Origin: Planctomycetota bacterium
GTDB lineage: Bacteria > Planctomycetota > MHYJ01 > JACPRB01
Direction: 5' to 3'
DNA length: 7,668 bases
NCBI GenBank assembly: GCA_016200125.1
Contig: JACQFK010000252.1
Coordinates: 1-7,668, forward strand
The translations under genes and the position numbers were made by a program. Every line of letters begins with the position of its first letter. Positions within the stretch are counted from its first letter, which is position 1. Shown in pieces: positions 1 to 6,717 of the stretch. Below the pieces are notes generated by a model. The model did not search any database. It was not told the origin of the DNA and saw nothing but the letters and a program-made list of their open reading frames with translations.

Positions 1-621
1 CGCCTGCTCGGGGCTCATGTAGGACGGCGTTCCGACGGCTCCGCCCCGGAAGAGGTAGGATGACGACTGGCCGTGCTCCGGTCCCAGCCGCTTTGCCGAT
101 CCGAAATCGGTCACGTAGGCCCGGCCCGACGCGTCGACGAGCACGTTGCCCGGCTTGAGGTTCCGGTGGAGGATCCCGTTCTCGTGGGCGTGGTGTACAG
201 CGAGAGCCACGTCGCGGAGGATCCGGACCAGGCCCTGCAGGTCCGACCGCCGGGGACCCATCCACTCGGACAGCGACTGCCCGTCGACGTGCTCCGTGAC
301 GATGTAAGGGAGGCCTTCGAACTCGCCCGCGTCCAGCACGCCGACGATGCCCGGATGGCGGGGCAGCTCGGCCAGGATCATCGCCTCGCGGGCGAAGAGG
401 GCGTCCTGCCGGGAGACCGGCCCGTCGCCGAGGACCCGCCGGTCCAGCAGCTTGAGCGCCACCTTCCGGCCCTGTTCGACGTGGGCCGCCTCGTAGGTGA
501 CGCCCGTCCTCCCCCGCCCCATCACCCGCCCGAGCTGGTAGGGGCCGATCCGGCTGTGTCGGACGGAAGCATGGGTGGCGCTGGTTCCGGCCGTCCCCGA
601 GGGGTCGTGCTCAATGCTCAT
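1..621 (-). CDS. Hanks-type Ser/Thr protein kinase, N-terminal part (runs off the left edge), catalytic Asp replaced by Asn
   Basis: The minus-strand frame starts at ATG (619-621) and is open to base 1, giving 207 residues. Visible kinase elements in order are: a glycine-rich loop GRGRTGVTYEA (about 35-45); the VALK lysine K57; a likely helix-C glutamate E79; a hinge near YIVTEHVDG; the catalytic loop HRNLKPGN (152-159); DFG (172-174); and an activation segment ending GTPSYMSPEQA (197-207). This is the usual layout of bacterial PknB-like kinases, which phosphorylate Ser/Thr in the cytoplasm and often carry C-terminal TPR, WD40 or sensor domains; that part lies outside the window. The HRD aspartate, normally the catalytic base, reads Asn154 (codon AAC at 160-162), and the loop has Thr where Val is usual before Tyr. 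K57, N159 and D172 are intact, so it should still bind ATP but may be weakly active or a pseudokinase. The family call is secure; its activity is open. It is divergent from ygiQ. Confidence 0.93.
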   Translation of the reverse strand, partial: MSIEHDPSGTAGTSATHASVRHSRIGPYQLGRVMGRGRTGVTYEAAHVEQGRKVALKLLDRRVLGDGPVSRQDALFAREAMILAELPRHPGIVGVLDAGEFEGLPYIVTEHVDGQSLSEWMGPRRSDLQGLVRILRDVALAVHHAHENGILHRNLKPGNVLVDASGRAYVTDFGSAKRLGPEHGQSSSYLFRGGAVGTPSYMSPEQA

Positions 622-742
622 AACTCGCCCTGCCTCATACTGGGAGAGACAGGTCGCAAACGGCATGCCGCAGCGTTCCCGGGAGGGCCACGAGGGATAC
701 CCGACATTTTTGTCGCCCCGGCACACAATCCGGGCGGGGGGG

Positions 743-772
743 TTGACCGGCCGGGGCGGGTCACGGTAACGT
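743..772 (+). promoter_or_regulatory. Candidate promoter for ygiQ, possibly giving a leaderless mRNA
   Basis: TTGACC (743-748) matches five of six bases of the sigma-70 -35 consensus. It lies 18 bp before TAACGT (767-772), a weak -10 box matching three of six. A transcript starting about seven bases after the -10 would begin at or next to the GTG start at 779. An inverted repeat TGACC-N10-GGTCA (744-748, 759-763) sits between the boxes and could be an operator. The rest of the 622-778 gap holds a small hairpin, CGACA-TTTT-TGTCG (702-715), and nothing else I can name. I saw no convincing minus-strand promoter for the kinase. This is a pattern match only; sigma factor preferences of the host are unknown. 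Confidence 0.3.
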
Positions 773-778
773 AGCCCC

Positions 779-2923
779 GTGTCCAGTTCCGCCCACGACC
801 AGTTCCAGACCCCCACGCCGCGGGACGTCTTTTCCTATAAGCCCTTCTGGGCCAAGCGGCTGACCCCGGCGCCCTTCCTGCCGATGTCGGCCGAGGAGAT
901 GGAGGCGCTCGGCTGGGATTCCTGCGACATCATCGTCGTCACCGGCGACGCCTATGTCGACCATCCCAGCTTCGGCATGGCCGTCGTCGGACGCGTCCTC
1001 GAGGCCCAGGGCTTCCGCGTCGGCATCCTCAGCCAGCCGGACTGGACGAGCGCCGAGCCCTTCAGGGCGCTGGGACGGCCCAACCTGTTCTTCGGCATCA
1101 CCGCCGGCAACATGGACTCCATGGTCAACCGCTACACCGCCGACCGCCGCATGAGGTCGGACGACGCCTATACGCCCGGCGGGATGGCGGGCAAGCGCCC
1201 CGACCGCTCCGTCATCGTCTACGCCCAGCGGGCCCGCGAGGCCTATAAGGACGTCCCGGTCGTCATCGGCGGCATCGAAGCCTCGCTCCGCCGGATCGCC
1301 CACTACGACCACTGGTCCGAGAAGATCCGCCGCTCCGTCCTCGTGGACAGCCAGGCCGACCTGCTCCTCTACGGCAACGCCGAGCGGGCGCTGGTCGAGG
1401 TCGCCCACCGCCTCGCCGCGCGGAAGCCCATCTCCTCGATCACCGATATCCGGGGCACGGCCTTCTGGTGCGACGGCGTTCCCGAGGGATGGAAGGAGAT
1501 CGATTCGACGACGCTCGACACTCCGGGCCGGGCCGTCGGGATGCCGAACCCCTATCTGAAAGTCGCGGGCGTGGACGAAGCGGCGCCGGTCGCTCCTCCT
1601 CCGCCCCGCCCGCAACCCGTGGAGCGCGGCCGCTGTGTCGTCCGCCTTCCGTCCTTCGAGGCCGTCAGCGCCGACCGCGTGATGTACGCCCACGCTTCGC
1701 GCGTGATGCATCTGGAGACCAATCCCGGCAATGCGCGGGCGCTCATCCAGGGCCACGGCGAGCGGGACATCTGGGTCACGCCGCCGCCCCTCCCCCTCAC
1801 GATGAAGGAGATGGACGGGGTCTACGAGCTGCCCTACCAGCGCCTGCCCCATCCGTTCTACGGCGGCGCCAAGATCCCCGCCTACGAGATGATCCGCTTC
1901 TCGGTCACGATCCAGCGCGGCTGCTTCGGCGGCTGCACCTTCTGCTCCATCACGGAGCACGAGGGCCGGATCATCCAGAACCGCTCCGAGGGCTCCGTGG
2001 TCCGCGAGATCGAGCGGATGCGCGACACCACGCAGGGATTCACGGGGCAGATCTCGGACCTGGGCGGGCCCACGGCGAACATGTACCGCCTCGCCTGCAA
2101 GGACAAGAAGATCGAGTCGGCCTGCCGCCGCCCCTCCTGCGTCTTCCCGGGCATCTGCGAGAATCTCAACACGAACCACAAGCCGCTGATCGAACTCTAC
2201 CGGAAGGCCCGGGCGGTCCCCGGCGTGAAGAAGATCTCGATCGCCTCGGGGGTCCGCTACGACCTGGCCACGAAGTCGCCGGAGTACATCAAGGAGCTGG
2301 CGACCCACCACGTCGGCGGCTATCTCAAGATCGCGCCCGAGCACACCGAGGACGGCCCGCTCGACGCGATGATGAAGCCGGGCATCGGGACCTACGACCG
2401 CTTCAAGGAGCTCTTCGACAAGTTTTCCAAGGAGGCGGGCAAGGAGCAGTACGTGATCCCCTACTTCATCGCGGCCCATCCGGGCACGACCGACAAGGAC
2501 ATGCTGGAACTCGCCCTCTGGCTCAAGCGCAACGACTTCCGGGCCGACCAGGTCCAGGCCTTTCTGCCGACGCCGATGACCTTCGCCGCCGCGATGTACC
2601 ACAGCGGCATGAACCCGATGAAGCGCGACGGCAGGAAGTTCGAGGAGGTCTACATCCCCCGCTCGATCGAGCAGCGGCGGCTCCACAAGGCCTTCCTCAG
2701 GTGGCACGACGCGAACAACTGGCCGATGATCCGGTCGGCGCTCAAGCGGATGGGCCGCATGGACCTGATCGGCAGCGGCAAGATCCACCTCGTTCCGGCC
2801 TGGCAGCCCCGGGGCACCGGCGGCAAGCCCGAAATCCCTCCCGGCCGGCCGATGGCGACGCAGCACACGCGCGACGTGTGGAAGCCCCGGGCTGCGCCCA
2901 AGAAGTCCAGCCGCCCCCGCTGA
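779..2923 (+). CDS. ygiQ: YgiQ family radical SAM protein (UPF0313)
   Basis: This 714-residue protein follows E. coli YgiQ closely from end to end as I recall that sequence, for example PAPFLPMS near the N-terminus, [62 protein letters not shown] and [16 protein letters not shown]. The order is an N-terminal YgiQ domain (about 10-320), a radical SAM core with the 4Fe-4S ligands C382-X3-C386-X2-C389 (1922-1945), and a C-terminal DUF3362-type region (from about 560) ending in a basic tail shorter than in E. coli. The enzyme should be cytosolic and cleave S-adenosylmethionine reductively; I know of no firmly assigned substrate. The start is GTG, because an in-frame TAA at 767-769 rules out any extension and the N-terminal length fits the family. 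No Shine-Dalgarno sequence precedes it. It is a single gene, divergent from the kinase and convergent with the transporter operon. Confidence 0.97.
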   Translation: MSSSAHDQFQTPTPRDVFSYKPFWAKRLTPAPFLPMSAEEMEALGWDSCDIIVVTGDAYVDHPSFGMAVVGRVLEAQGFRVGILSQPDWTSAEPFRALGRPNLFFGITAGNMDSMVNRYTADRRMRSDDAYTPGGMAGKRPDRSVIVYAQRAREAYKDVPVVIGGIEASLRRIAHYDHWSEKIRRSVLVDSQADLLLYGNAERALVEVAHRLAARKPISSITDIRGTAFWCDGVPEGWKEIDSTTLDTPGRAVGMPNPYLKVAGVDEAAPVAPPPPRPQPVERGRCVVRLPSFEAVSADRVMYAHASRVMHLETNPGNARALIQGHGERDIWVTPPPLPLTMKEMDGVYELPYQRLPHPFYGGAKIPAYEMIRFSVTIQRGCFGGCTFCSITEHEGRIIQNRSEGSVVREIERMRDTTQGFTGQISDLGGPTANMYRLACKDKKIESACRRPSCVFPGICENLNTNHKPLIELYRKARAVPGVKKISIASGVRYDLATKSPEYIKELATHHVGGYLKIAPEHTEDGPLDAMMKPGIGTYDRFKELFDKFSKEAGKEQYVIPYFIAAHPGTTDKDMLELALWLKRNDFRADQVQAFLPTPMTFAAAMYHSGMNPMKRDGRKFEEVYIPRSIEQRRLHKAFLRWHDANNWPMIRSALKRMGRMDLIGSGKIHLVPAWQPRGTGGKPEIPPGRPMATQHTRDVWKPRAAPKKSSRPR

Positions 2924-2932
2924 ACCGCCAAA

Positions 2933-2967
2933 CGTGAAACGAAACAAACCGTTTGATTCGTTTCACG
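2933..2967. terminator. 35-bp near-perfect palindrome between convergent genes, likely bidirectional terminator
   Basis: The arms CGTGAAACGAA (2933-2943) and TTCGTTTCACG (2957-2967) are exact reverse complements over 11 bp. After one A-A mismatch (2944/2956), the inner CAAA (2945-2948) pairs with TTTG (2952-2955), leaving a three-base loop. It starts 10 bp after the ygiQ stop and ends 22 bp before the stop codon of the convergent permease gene, the expected place for a shared terminator. It is clearly less GC-rich than its surroundings. No run of T follows on either strand, so intrinsic termination is not certain. A protein-binding site or an mRNA 3'-end stabiliser is the alternative. Confidence 0.6.
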
Positions 2968-2989
2968 GGTTGGTTCGATTCAGGATTCA

Positions 2990-4405
2990 CTACTCGAAGC
3001 GCTTGTTCTCGCTCTTCCACTTGAGCGAAGGGCCCCGCTCGGCCAGCCACTTCTTGAGCGCCGCGCCCTCGAGCTTCAGCCCCGTCCGCTCCTGGATCAG
3101 CTGAAGCGCCTCCTTGCGCGCGAATTCCGGAGGGCCCGACTCCAGAATCTTGACCAGCAGCGCAAATCCGCCGGGGTCGCGAAGATCCAGGACGGCGCGG
3201 GCCAGGTGCACCTGGAGGTCGGCGTCCAGATCCCGGGCCGCGGCCTCCTTCAGCACCCCCGCCGCCTCGGGGGCGTCGAGCTTCGCCAGCACGTCCGCCG
3301 AATGTTCGAGCACCTGGTCCGACTTCGTCCGCCTGACGATCTCCAGGATCGGCGCCACGAAGTGCAGGTCCCGATCCTTCATGTCCCGCACGTGATCGAG
3401 CGCCTGAAGCACCTGCGTGTCGTTGTCGGACTTCAGCGCCTCCAGGATCCTCTGCACGGGATCCTCGGGACCATGCTCGTGATCGTCGTGCTTCTTCAGG
3501 AACGTGGTGCCCCACACCAGCAGCGCCACGATCGCCCCCCCCGCCAGCAGTCGCCGCGCGGCGACCCCGGAATGCTCATGGGCCGTCAGGTAGTGGACGA
3601 TGCCGGAGACGATCAGCGTGGCGGTGAAGGCCGCCACGATCGAGGGACCTGTGGGGAAATCTCCTTGGTTCGAGATGAACATCCCGAGCATGCTGACTAC
3701 CGTTCCGACGCTCCATGCGATCGTGATCCGGGCCTGGTTGCCGTCCGCGAACATCACCGCGATCACGCCCGGCACGACGAGGAAGCTGAAAACCAGCAGC
3801 ACGCCGGCGATCGACACCGAGCTCGTGATGACGAATCCGAAGGACACGTAGAAGAGGAAGTCCCAGAACCGGACGGAGATTCCCGCGCCTTCGGCCGCCT
3901 CCGCGTCGTCGCTGATCGCGAAGAACTTGCGGCGGAAGTGCCAGTGGAAGGCCCCGATCACTGAGTAGATCGCCGCCGTCGACCAGACCTTCTTCGGCTG
4001 GACGGTGAGCAGGCTCCCCACCAGCATGTGCTTGATCTGCTCCCCCTCCGTCGGGCTCTTGGAGAGCAGCAGCATCGCCAGCGCCGAGGCGCTGGCGTAC
4101 ACGATCCCGATGAACGCCTCGTGGGGAACGCGCTCCTTCTTCATCCGGGACAGGGAGATCACGGCCGCTCCCGCCAGCGTGAAGCCGAGCGAGAACAGGT
4201 AGATCGGGAACTCGTTTTCCGGGTGCTTCGGATCGTACCCCAGCAGGATCGCGTACGCCGCGCCCAGCGCGGCGATCTGGGCCATCGCCAGATCGACGAA
4301 AATGACCTTCCGTTTGAGGACGTGGATCCCCAGGTAGCCGTGGATGCCCGTGAGCACCAGGCACATCAGCAGCGGGTAGACCCACCAGGGACCGTGGTAT
4401 GCCAT
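2990..4405 (-). CDS. Metal ABC transporter permease (ABC-3/ZnuB-TroC family) fused to a C-terminal HEAT-like repeat domain
   Basis: This 471-residue inner-membrane protein has two parts. Residues 1 to about 303 form the permease, with roughly nine hydrophobic segments (about 9-29, 35-56, 67-86, 97-114, 183-203, 204-220, 226-245, 253-273, 283-302). It carries ABC-3 landmarks: FVDLAMAQIAALG (36-48), the SIAGVLLVFSFLVVPG stretch (198-213) and GDFPTGPSIV (248-257). Family members carry zinc, manganese or iron into the cytoplasm with a binding protein and an ATPase. Residues about 313-471 are soluble and rich in paired amphipathic helices (AADVL/AAGVL-like spacing) that look like HEAT repeats. Ordinary permeases end near 270-300 residues, so this is a fusion. 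The junction is His-rich, KKHDDHEHG (304-312). The ATG lies 1 bp after the stop of the binding-protein gene; a GGAGG sits about 12 bases upstream, so coupling is likely. It is the last gene of the operon. Permease assignment is secure; HEAT assignment is by eye. Confidence 0.93.
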   Translation of the reverse strand: MAYHGPWWVYPLLMCLVLTGIHGYLGIHVLKRKVIFVDLAMAQIAALGAAYAILLGYDPKHPENEFPIYLFSLGFTLAGAAVISLSRMKKERVPHEAFIGIVYASASALAMLLLSKSPTEGEQIKHMLVGSLLTVQPKKVWSTAAIYSVIGAFHWHFRRKFFAISDDAEAAEGAGISVRFWDFLFYVSFGFVITSSVSIAGVLLVFSFLVVPGVIAVMFADGNQARITIAWSVGTVVSMLGMFISNQGDFPTGPSIVAAFTATLIVSGIVHYLTAHEHSGVAARRLLAGGAIVALLVWGTTFLKKHDDHEHGPEDPVQRILEALKSDNDTQVLQALDHVRDMKDRDLHFVAPILEIVRRTKSDQVLEHSADVLAKLDAPEAAGVLKEAAARDLDADLQVHLARAVLDLRDPGGFALLVKILESGPPEFARKEALQLIQERTGLKLEGAALKKWLAERGPSLKWKSENKRFE

Positions 4406-4406
4406 C

Positions 4407-5420
4407 TTATTTTGCAGCCTCCACCAGACGGTCGATCACGAAGCCGATGAACTGGACGTAGTCGTCCGTGCCCGCTTCGCCGCCGGGCTGGCCGGGGACG
4501 ACGGCGACCTTCACCCCCGTGTCCCGCGCCAGCGCCTCGGGCACGGCCACCGGATAGAAGTTGTCCACGATGATGCCCTTCACCTTCTGGGCCGCGATGG
4601 TCGCCTTCAGTTCCTCGATGTGCTTGGGCCCGGGCTCCACGCCGGGCTTCGACTGGATCGATCCCACGATCTCGAACCCGAACAGCTTCGCCAGGTAGAC
4701 CCACGTCTTGTGGTACTCGATCATCTTCGCGCCCCGGAGGGGCTGCGCCTTCTTCATCCAGCCCCCCAGCTTTCCGGAGAGCTTCTTTTCCTCAAGCCAG
4801 GCGGCCAGAGATCCGTCGAGCGCCTTCCGCGTCAGCGTCCTCGCTCCGACCTCCTTCACGAGGTCAGCGCCGAAGATCGCTTCGTCGATCCGGTCCTTGA
4901 ATTTCTTCAGCCGCTCGTCCACGCCCGCGGCGGACCCGGGCGAGACCGCCTTGAGCCCGGCCGCGATGTTGTCGGCCAAAAGCTTGGCCCGGAGCGGATC
5001 GATCCAGATGTGGGGGTTGCCCTCGGGATGGATGTCCCCTTCCTTCCGGTCGATCACCGCCGGCACTTCCTCTCGGGAGATCCCCGCCGAGGCGACAAGC
5101 CGGCCGCGGGCTCCCTGGGAAATGTTCGGGTTGCCGGATCCGGTGGCCACCTGGTCCGCCCAGAGCTCCAGCTGGAGGCCGATCTCGATGAAGAGGTCGG
5201 CCTCGCGGAGCTTCTTCATCAGCGTCGGCGTGGGCGTCACGGTGTGGGCGTCCTGGTCCGGCTTGGCCAGGGCCGTGACCTCGAAATCTTCGCCCGCCAG
5301 CGCCTCGGTGATCGACTTGAGCGCCGCGAGCGTCACCATGACTTTCTTCTTTTCAGGCGCGGCGGACCGTGCGGGCGCCGCGATCCACAGGGCCAGGAGC
5401 GCGATCAGCAGCTTCTTCAT
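4407..5420 (-). CDS. Periplasmic metal-binding protein of a zinc/manganese ABC transporter (ZnuA/TroA family, cluster A-I)
   Basis: This 337-residue protein begins with a signal peptide (MKKLLIALLALWIAAPARSA, cleavage near residue 20). It captures a divalent metal in the periplasm and passes it to the downstream permease. Three expected His ligands are visible: H59 in DAHTVTPTP, H137 in GNPHIWIDP and H237 in IEYHKTWVYLAKLFG. The fourth, acidic ligand is probably in the GGEAGTDDY stretch near the C-terminus but I cannot assign it. There is no long His-rich loop as in ZnuA of enterobacteria, only a short GDIHPEGNPH segment, so zinc versus manganese is undecided. The frame is open further upstream to 5567, but the ATG at 5420 gives a proper signal peptide, has GGTGA upstream, and overlaps the stop of the preceding barrel gene as ATGA (5417-5420), the usual sign of translational coupling. 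Confidence 0.94.
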   Translation of the reverse strand: MKKLLIALLALWIAAPARSAAPEKKKVMVTLAALKSITEALAGEDFEVTALAKPDQDAHTVTPTPTLMKKLREADLFIEIGLQLELWADQVATGSGNPNISQGARGRLVASAGISREEVPAVIDRKEGDIHPEGNPHIWIDPLRAKLLADNIAAGLKAVSPGSAAGVDERLKKFKDRIDEAIFGADLVKEVGARTLTRKALDGSLAAWLEEKKLSGKLGGWMKKAQPLRGAKMIEYHKTWVYLAKLFGFEIVGSIQSKPGVEPGPKHIEELKATIAAQKVKGIIVDNFYPVAVPEALARDTGVKVAVVPGQPGGEAGTDDYVQFIGFVIDRLVEAAK

Positions 5421-6670
5421 TTGTTCACCCAGAAAGGTTCGGGAGGATGGGCGCCGAACACGATGACCACTTCGAGGAAGAACGAATCCAGGCGGTTCTC
5501 GATCGGCAACTCGCTGAAGGTGTGCTCGTACGTGAACCGCGCCCGGAAGAACTCCGTCGTGTACCACGTGAGCGAGGGCGAGATCTTACGGCGATAGGTG
5601 ATGTCGGACGCCAGCGTCTCCGTCGAATCCCAGCGCAGTCCCGCATAGAGCCGCGAGGACAGCTGGTACTGCGCGAAGACCGAGTACCCGAAGGGATGGG
5701 TCCGCTGGCCCGTGTCCGGTATGCCGTCGCCGTCCGTGTCCGCCATGAACTCATGGCTGGCGTAGAACAGCTGGCCGCCGAGGATGAACGACTCGTACTC
5801 GCCCTGCCGGACCGGCTTCCACTTGTAGAGGAGGTCGAGGCTCGCGACCCGGCTCTGGTGCCCCGCCGAGCGGTCATTGACTCCGTAGAATCCGATGGCG
5901 GCGGCGTTGAGCGAGTGCTCGTCGGAAAGCGGCACGAAGAAGTTGAGGTTCGCCAGGTAGGAAAGGCGATTGTTGTCCTGGGCGACGTTCGAGTTCCCGC
6001 CGTTCAGCACCTGCAACGTCAACTCCAGCGCGGTGTCGCCCGGCGACGGCAGGAAGGACTGCGTCGAGACCCCGTTCGCCACCATCCCCTCAGGACCCAG
6101 GAATTCCTCGATTACGAGGGGCCGGTCAGTCTGCGGCAGGTCGTGGGTATGGGACTTGTTGTTGAGGCCGAACTCGGTCCGGAACCGGCCGAGCTTGATC
6201 TTGGTGCCCAGCGGCGGTGTCTCCCAGAACGGCAGCGGGAGCGACTTGATCACCGCGTAGAACTCCTCGACCGAGATGTCGAAAGTCCCCGGCACTTCCG
6301 ATTCCACCGACAGGATTCCGACCGCATCGACGAAGGGGTCCACCGACGCCCGAAGGTCGAGCTCGACCTCCCGCATGTTGATCGTGTCGTCGATGCGGGG
6401 ATTGGCGCGGTCATTGTCGAGAAACACCCGCTTGTCGTCGGCCCGCCACAGGAAGTCGCCGATCACGGTCAGCCTCGGGTTGAGGACCGTGGCCGGATTG
6501 GCCGACGTGGTCTGCGACTGCCGCTTCTCGGTCTCGGCGAGCCTTTTTTCGAGATCCTTGATGCGGTCCTCCTGGTCGTCCAGGCGGTCCTGCACCTTCG
6601 AGTCCTGGGGCTTGGGATTCTCCTTCTCCTGCAACGGGATGCAGAGAAGGAACAAGATCCACGGGATCAT
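5417..6670 (-). CDS. Outer-membrane beta-barrel protein with N-terminal coiled coil, probable metal-uptake porin
   Basis: This 417-residue protein has a hydrophobic N-terminus (1-14), a charged coiled coil (about 24-52, DRLDDQEDRIKDLEKRLAE) and then alternating amphipathic strands typical of a barrel (for example NPRLTVIGDFLWRA, MREVELDLRASVD, TKIKLGRFRTEFGLN, SRLYAGLRWDST, DSFFLEVVIVFG). This resembles the coiled-coil porins of Gram-negative bacteria. I infer that it admits the metal carried by the ABC transporter encoded just downstream. The sequence NNKSHTHDLPQTDRPL (170-185), with H174 and H176, may be a metal-contacting loop. Residues 311-319 (DTDGDGIPD) form a calcium-loop motif, probably in a surface loop. 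The barrel is followed by a short tail ending FWVNK rather than by a terminal aromatic residue. The N-terminus has no basic residue and the 'LFLLC' does not fit a good lipobox. The gene is 41 bp downstream of the small Cys/His gene. Confidence 0.82.
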   Translation of the reverse strand: MIPWILFLLCIPLQEKENPKPQDSKVQDRLDDQEDRIKDLEKRLAETEKRQSQTTSANPATVLNPRLTVIGDFLWRADDKRVFLDNDRANPRIDDTINMREVELDLRASVDPFVDAVGILSVESEVPGTFDISVEEFYAVIKSLPLPFWETPPLGTKIKLGRFRTEFGLNNKSHTHDLPQTDRPLVIEEFLGPEGMVANGVSTQSFLPSPGDTALELTLQVLNGGNSNVAQDNNRLSYLANLNFFVPLSDEHSLNAAAIGFYGVNDRSAGHQSRVASLDLLYKWKPVRQGEYESFILGGQLFYASHEFMADTDGDGIPDTGQRTHPFGYSVFAQYQLSSRLYAGLRWDSTETLASDITYRRKISPSLTWYTTEFFRARFTYEHTFSELPIENRLDSFFLEVVIVFGAHPPEPFWVNK

Positions 6671-6673
6671 GGT

Positions 6674-6679
6674 TCCTCC
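6674..6679 (-). promoter_or_regulatory. Shine-Dalgarno sequence GGAGGA fixing the start of the barrel gene
   Basis: On the minus strand GGAGGA ends three bases before the ATG at 6670. The open frame continues to a TTG at 6685, but that codon lies upstream of this site and would translate through it, so ATG 6670 is the better start. The spacing is shorter than the usual five to nine bases. Confidence 0.6.
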
Positions 6680-6695
6680 GGTCAATAGAGAGTCA

Positions 6696-6717
6696 GGCTA
6701 GTCCGGGGCGACTAGCC
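6696..6717 (-). promoter_or_regulatory. Intra-operon stem-loop covering the stop codon of the small Cys/His gene
   Basis: The arms GGCTAGTC (6696-6703) and GACTAGCC (6710-6717) are exact 8-bp reverse complements around a six-base loop. The structure covers the TAG stop (6712-6714) of the upstream gene and ends 25 bases before the barrel ATG at 6670, leaving its GGAGGA free. There is no T-run after it, only TGACTCTCTATT on the minus strand. It could be an RNA processing or stability element, a partial attenuator, or a translation-coupling device. The perfect short-loop repeat is seen directly; its role is inferred. Confidence 0.45.

Noticed and set aside
661..670. Perfect 10-bp palindrome CGGCATGCCG upstream of the kinase
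   Set aside because: Short self-complementary GC-rich words like this are common in such a genome, and nothing else ties it to regulation.
73..774. A 233-codon plus-strand open frame over the kinase region
   Set aside because: The minus strand encodes unmistakable kinase motifs over the same bases. The plus-strand product has no domain features.
1468..2937. A 489-codon open frame on the plus strand in another frame of ygiQ
   Set aside because: Arg/Pro-rich product with no motifs, wholly inside a clearly identified gene.
761..2947. A 728-codon open frame on the minus strand opposite ygiQ
   Set aside because: Its product is Arg/Asp/Gly/Val-rich low-complexity sequence with no recognisable domain. 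It is the expected antisense shadow of a GC-rich gene, and ygiQ on the other strand is conserved throughout.
5421..5567. A longer N-terminus for the metal-binding protein
   Set aside because: The extra 49 residues overlap the barrel gene and would bury the signal peptide. ATG 5420 forms an ATGA coupling overlap.
6680..6685. TTGACC on the minus strand as a -35 box, or TTG 6685 as the barrel start
   Set aside because: It abuts the GGAGGA ribosome binding site, so a promoter here would start inside the gene, and a TTG start would be upstream of that site.
5369..6688. A 439-codon plus-strand open frame opposite the barrel gene
   Set aside because: It is an Arg/Val/Glu-rich shadow. The minus-strand gene has strand periodicity, a Shine-Dalgarno sequence and operon overlap.
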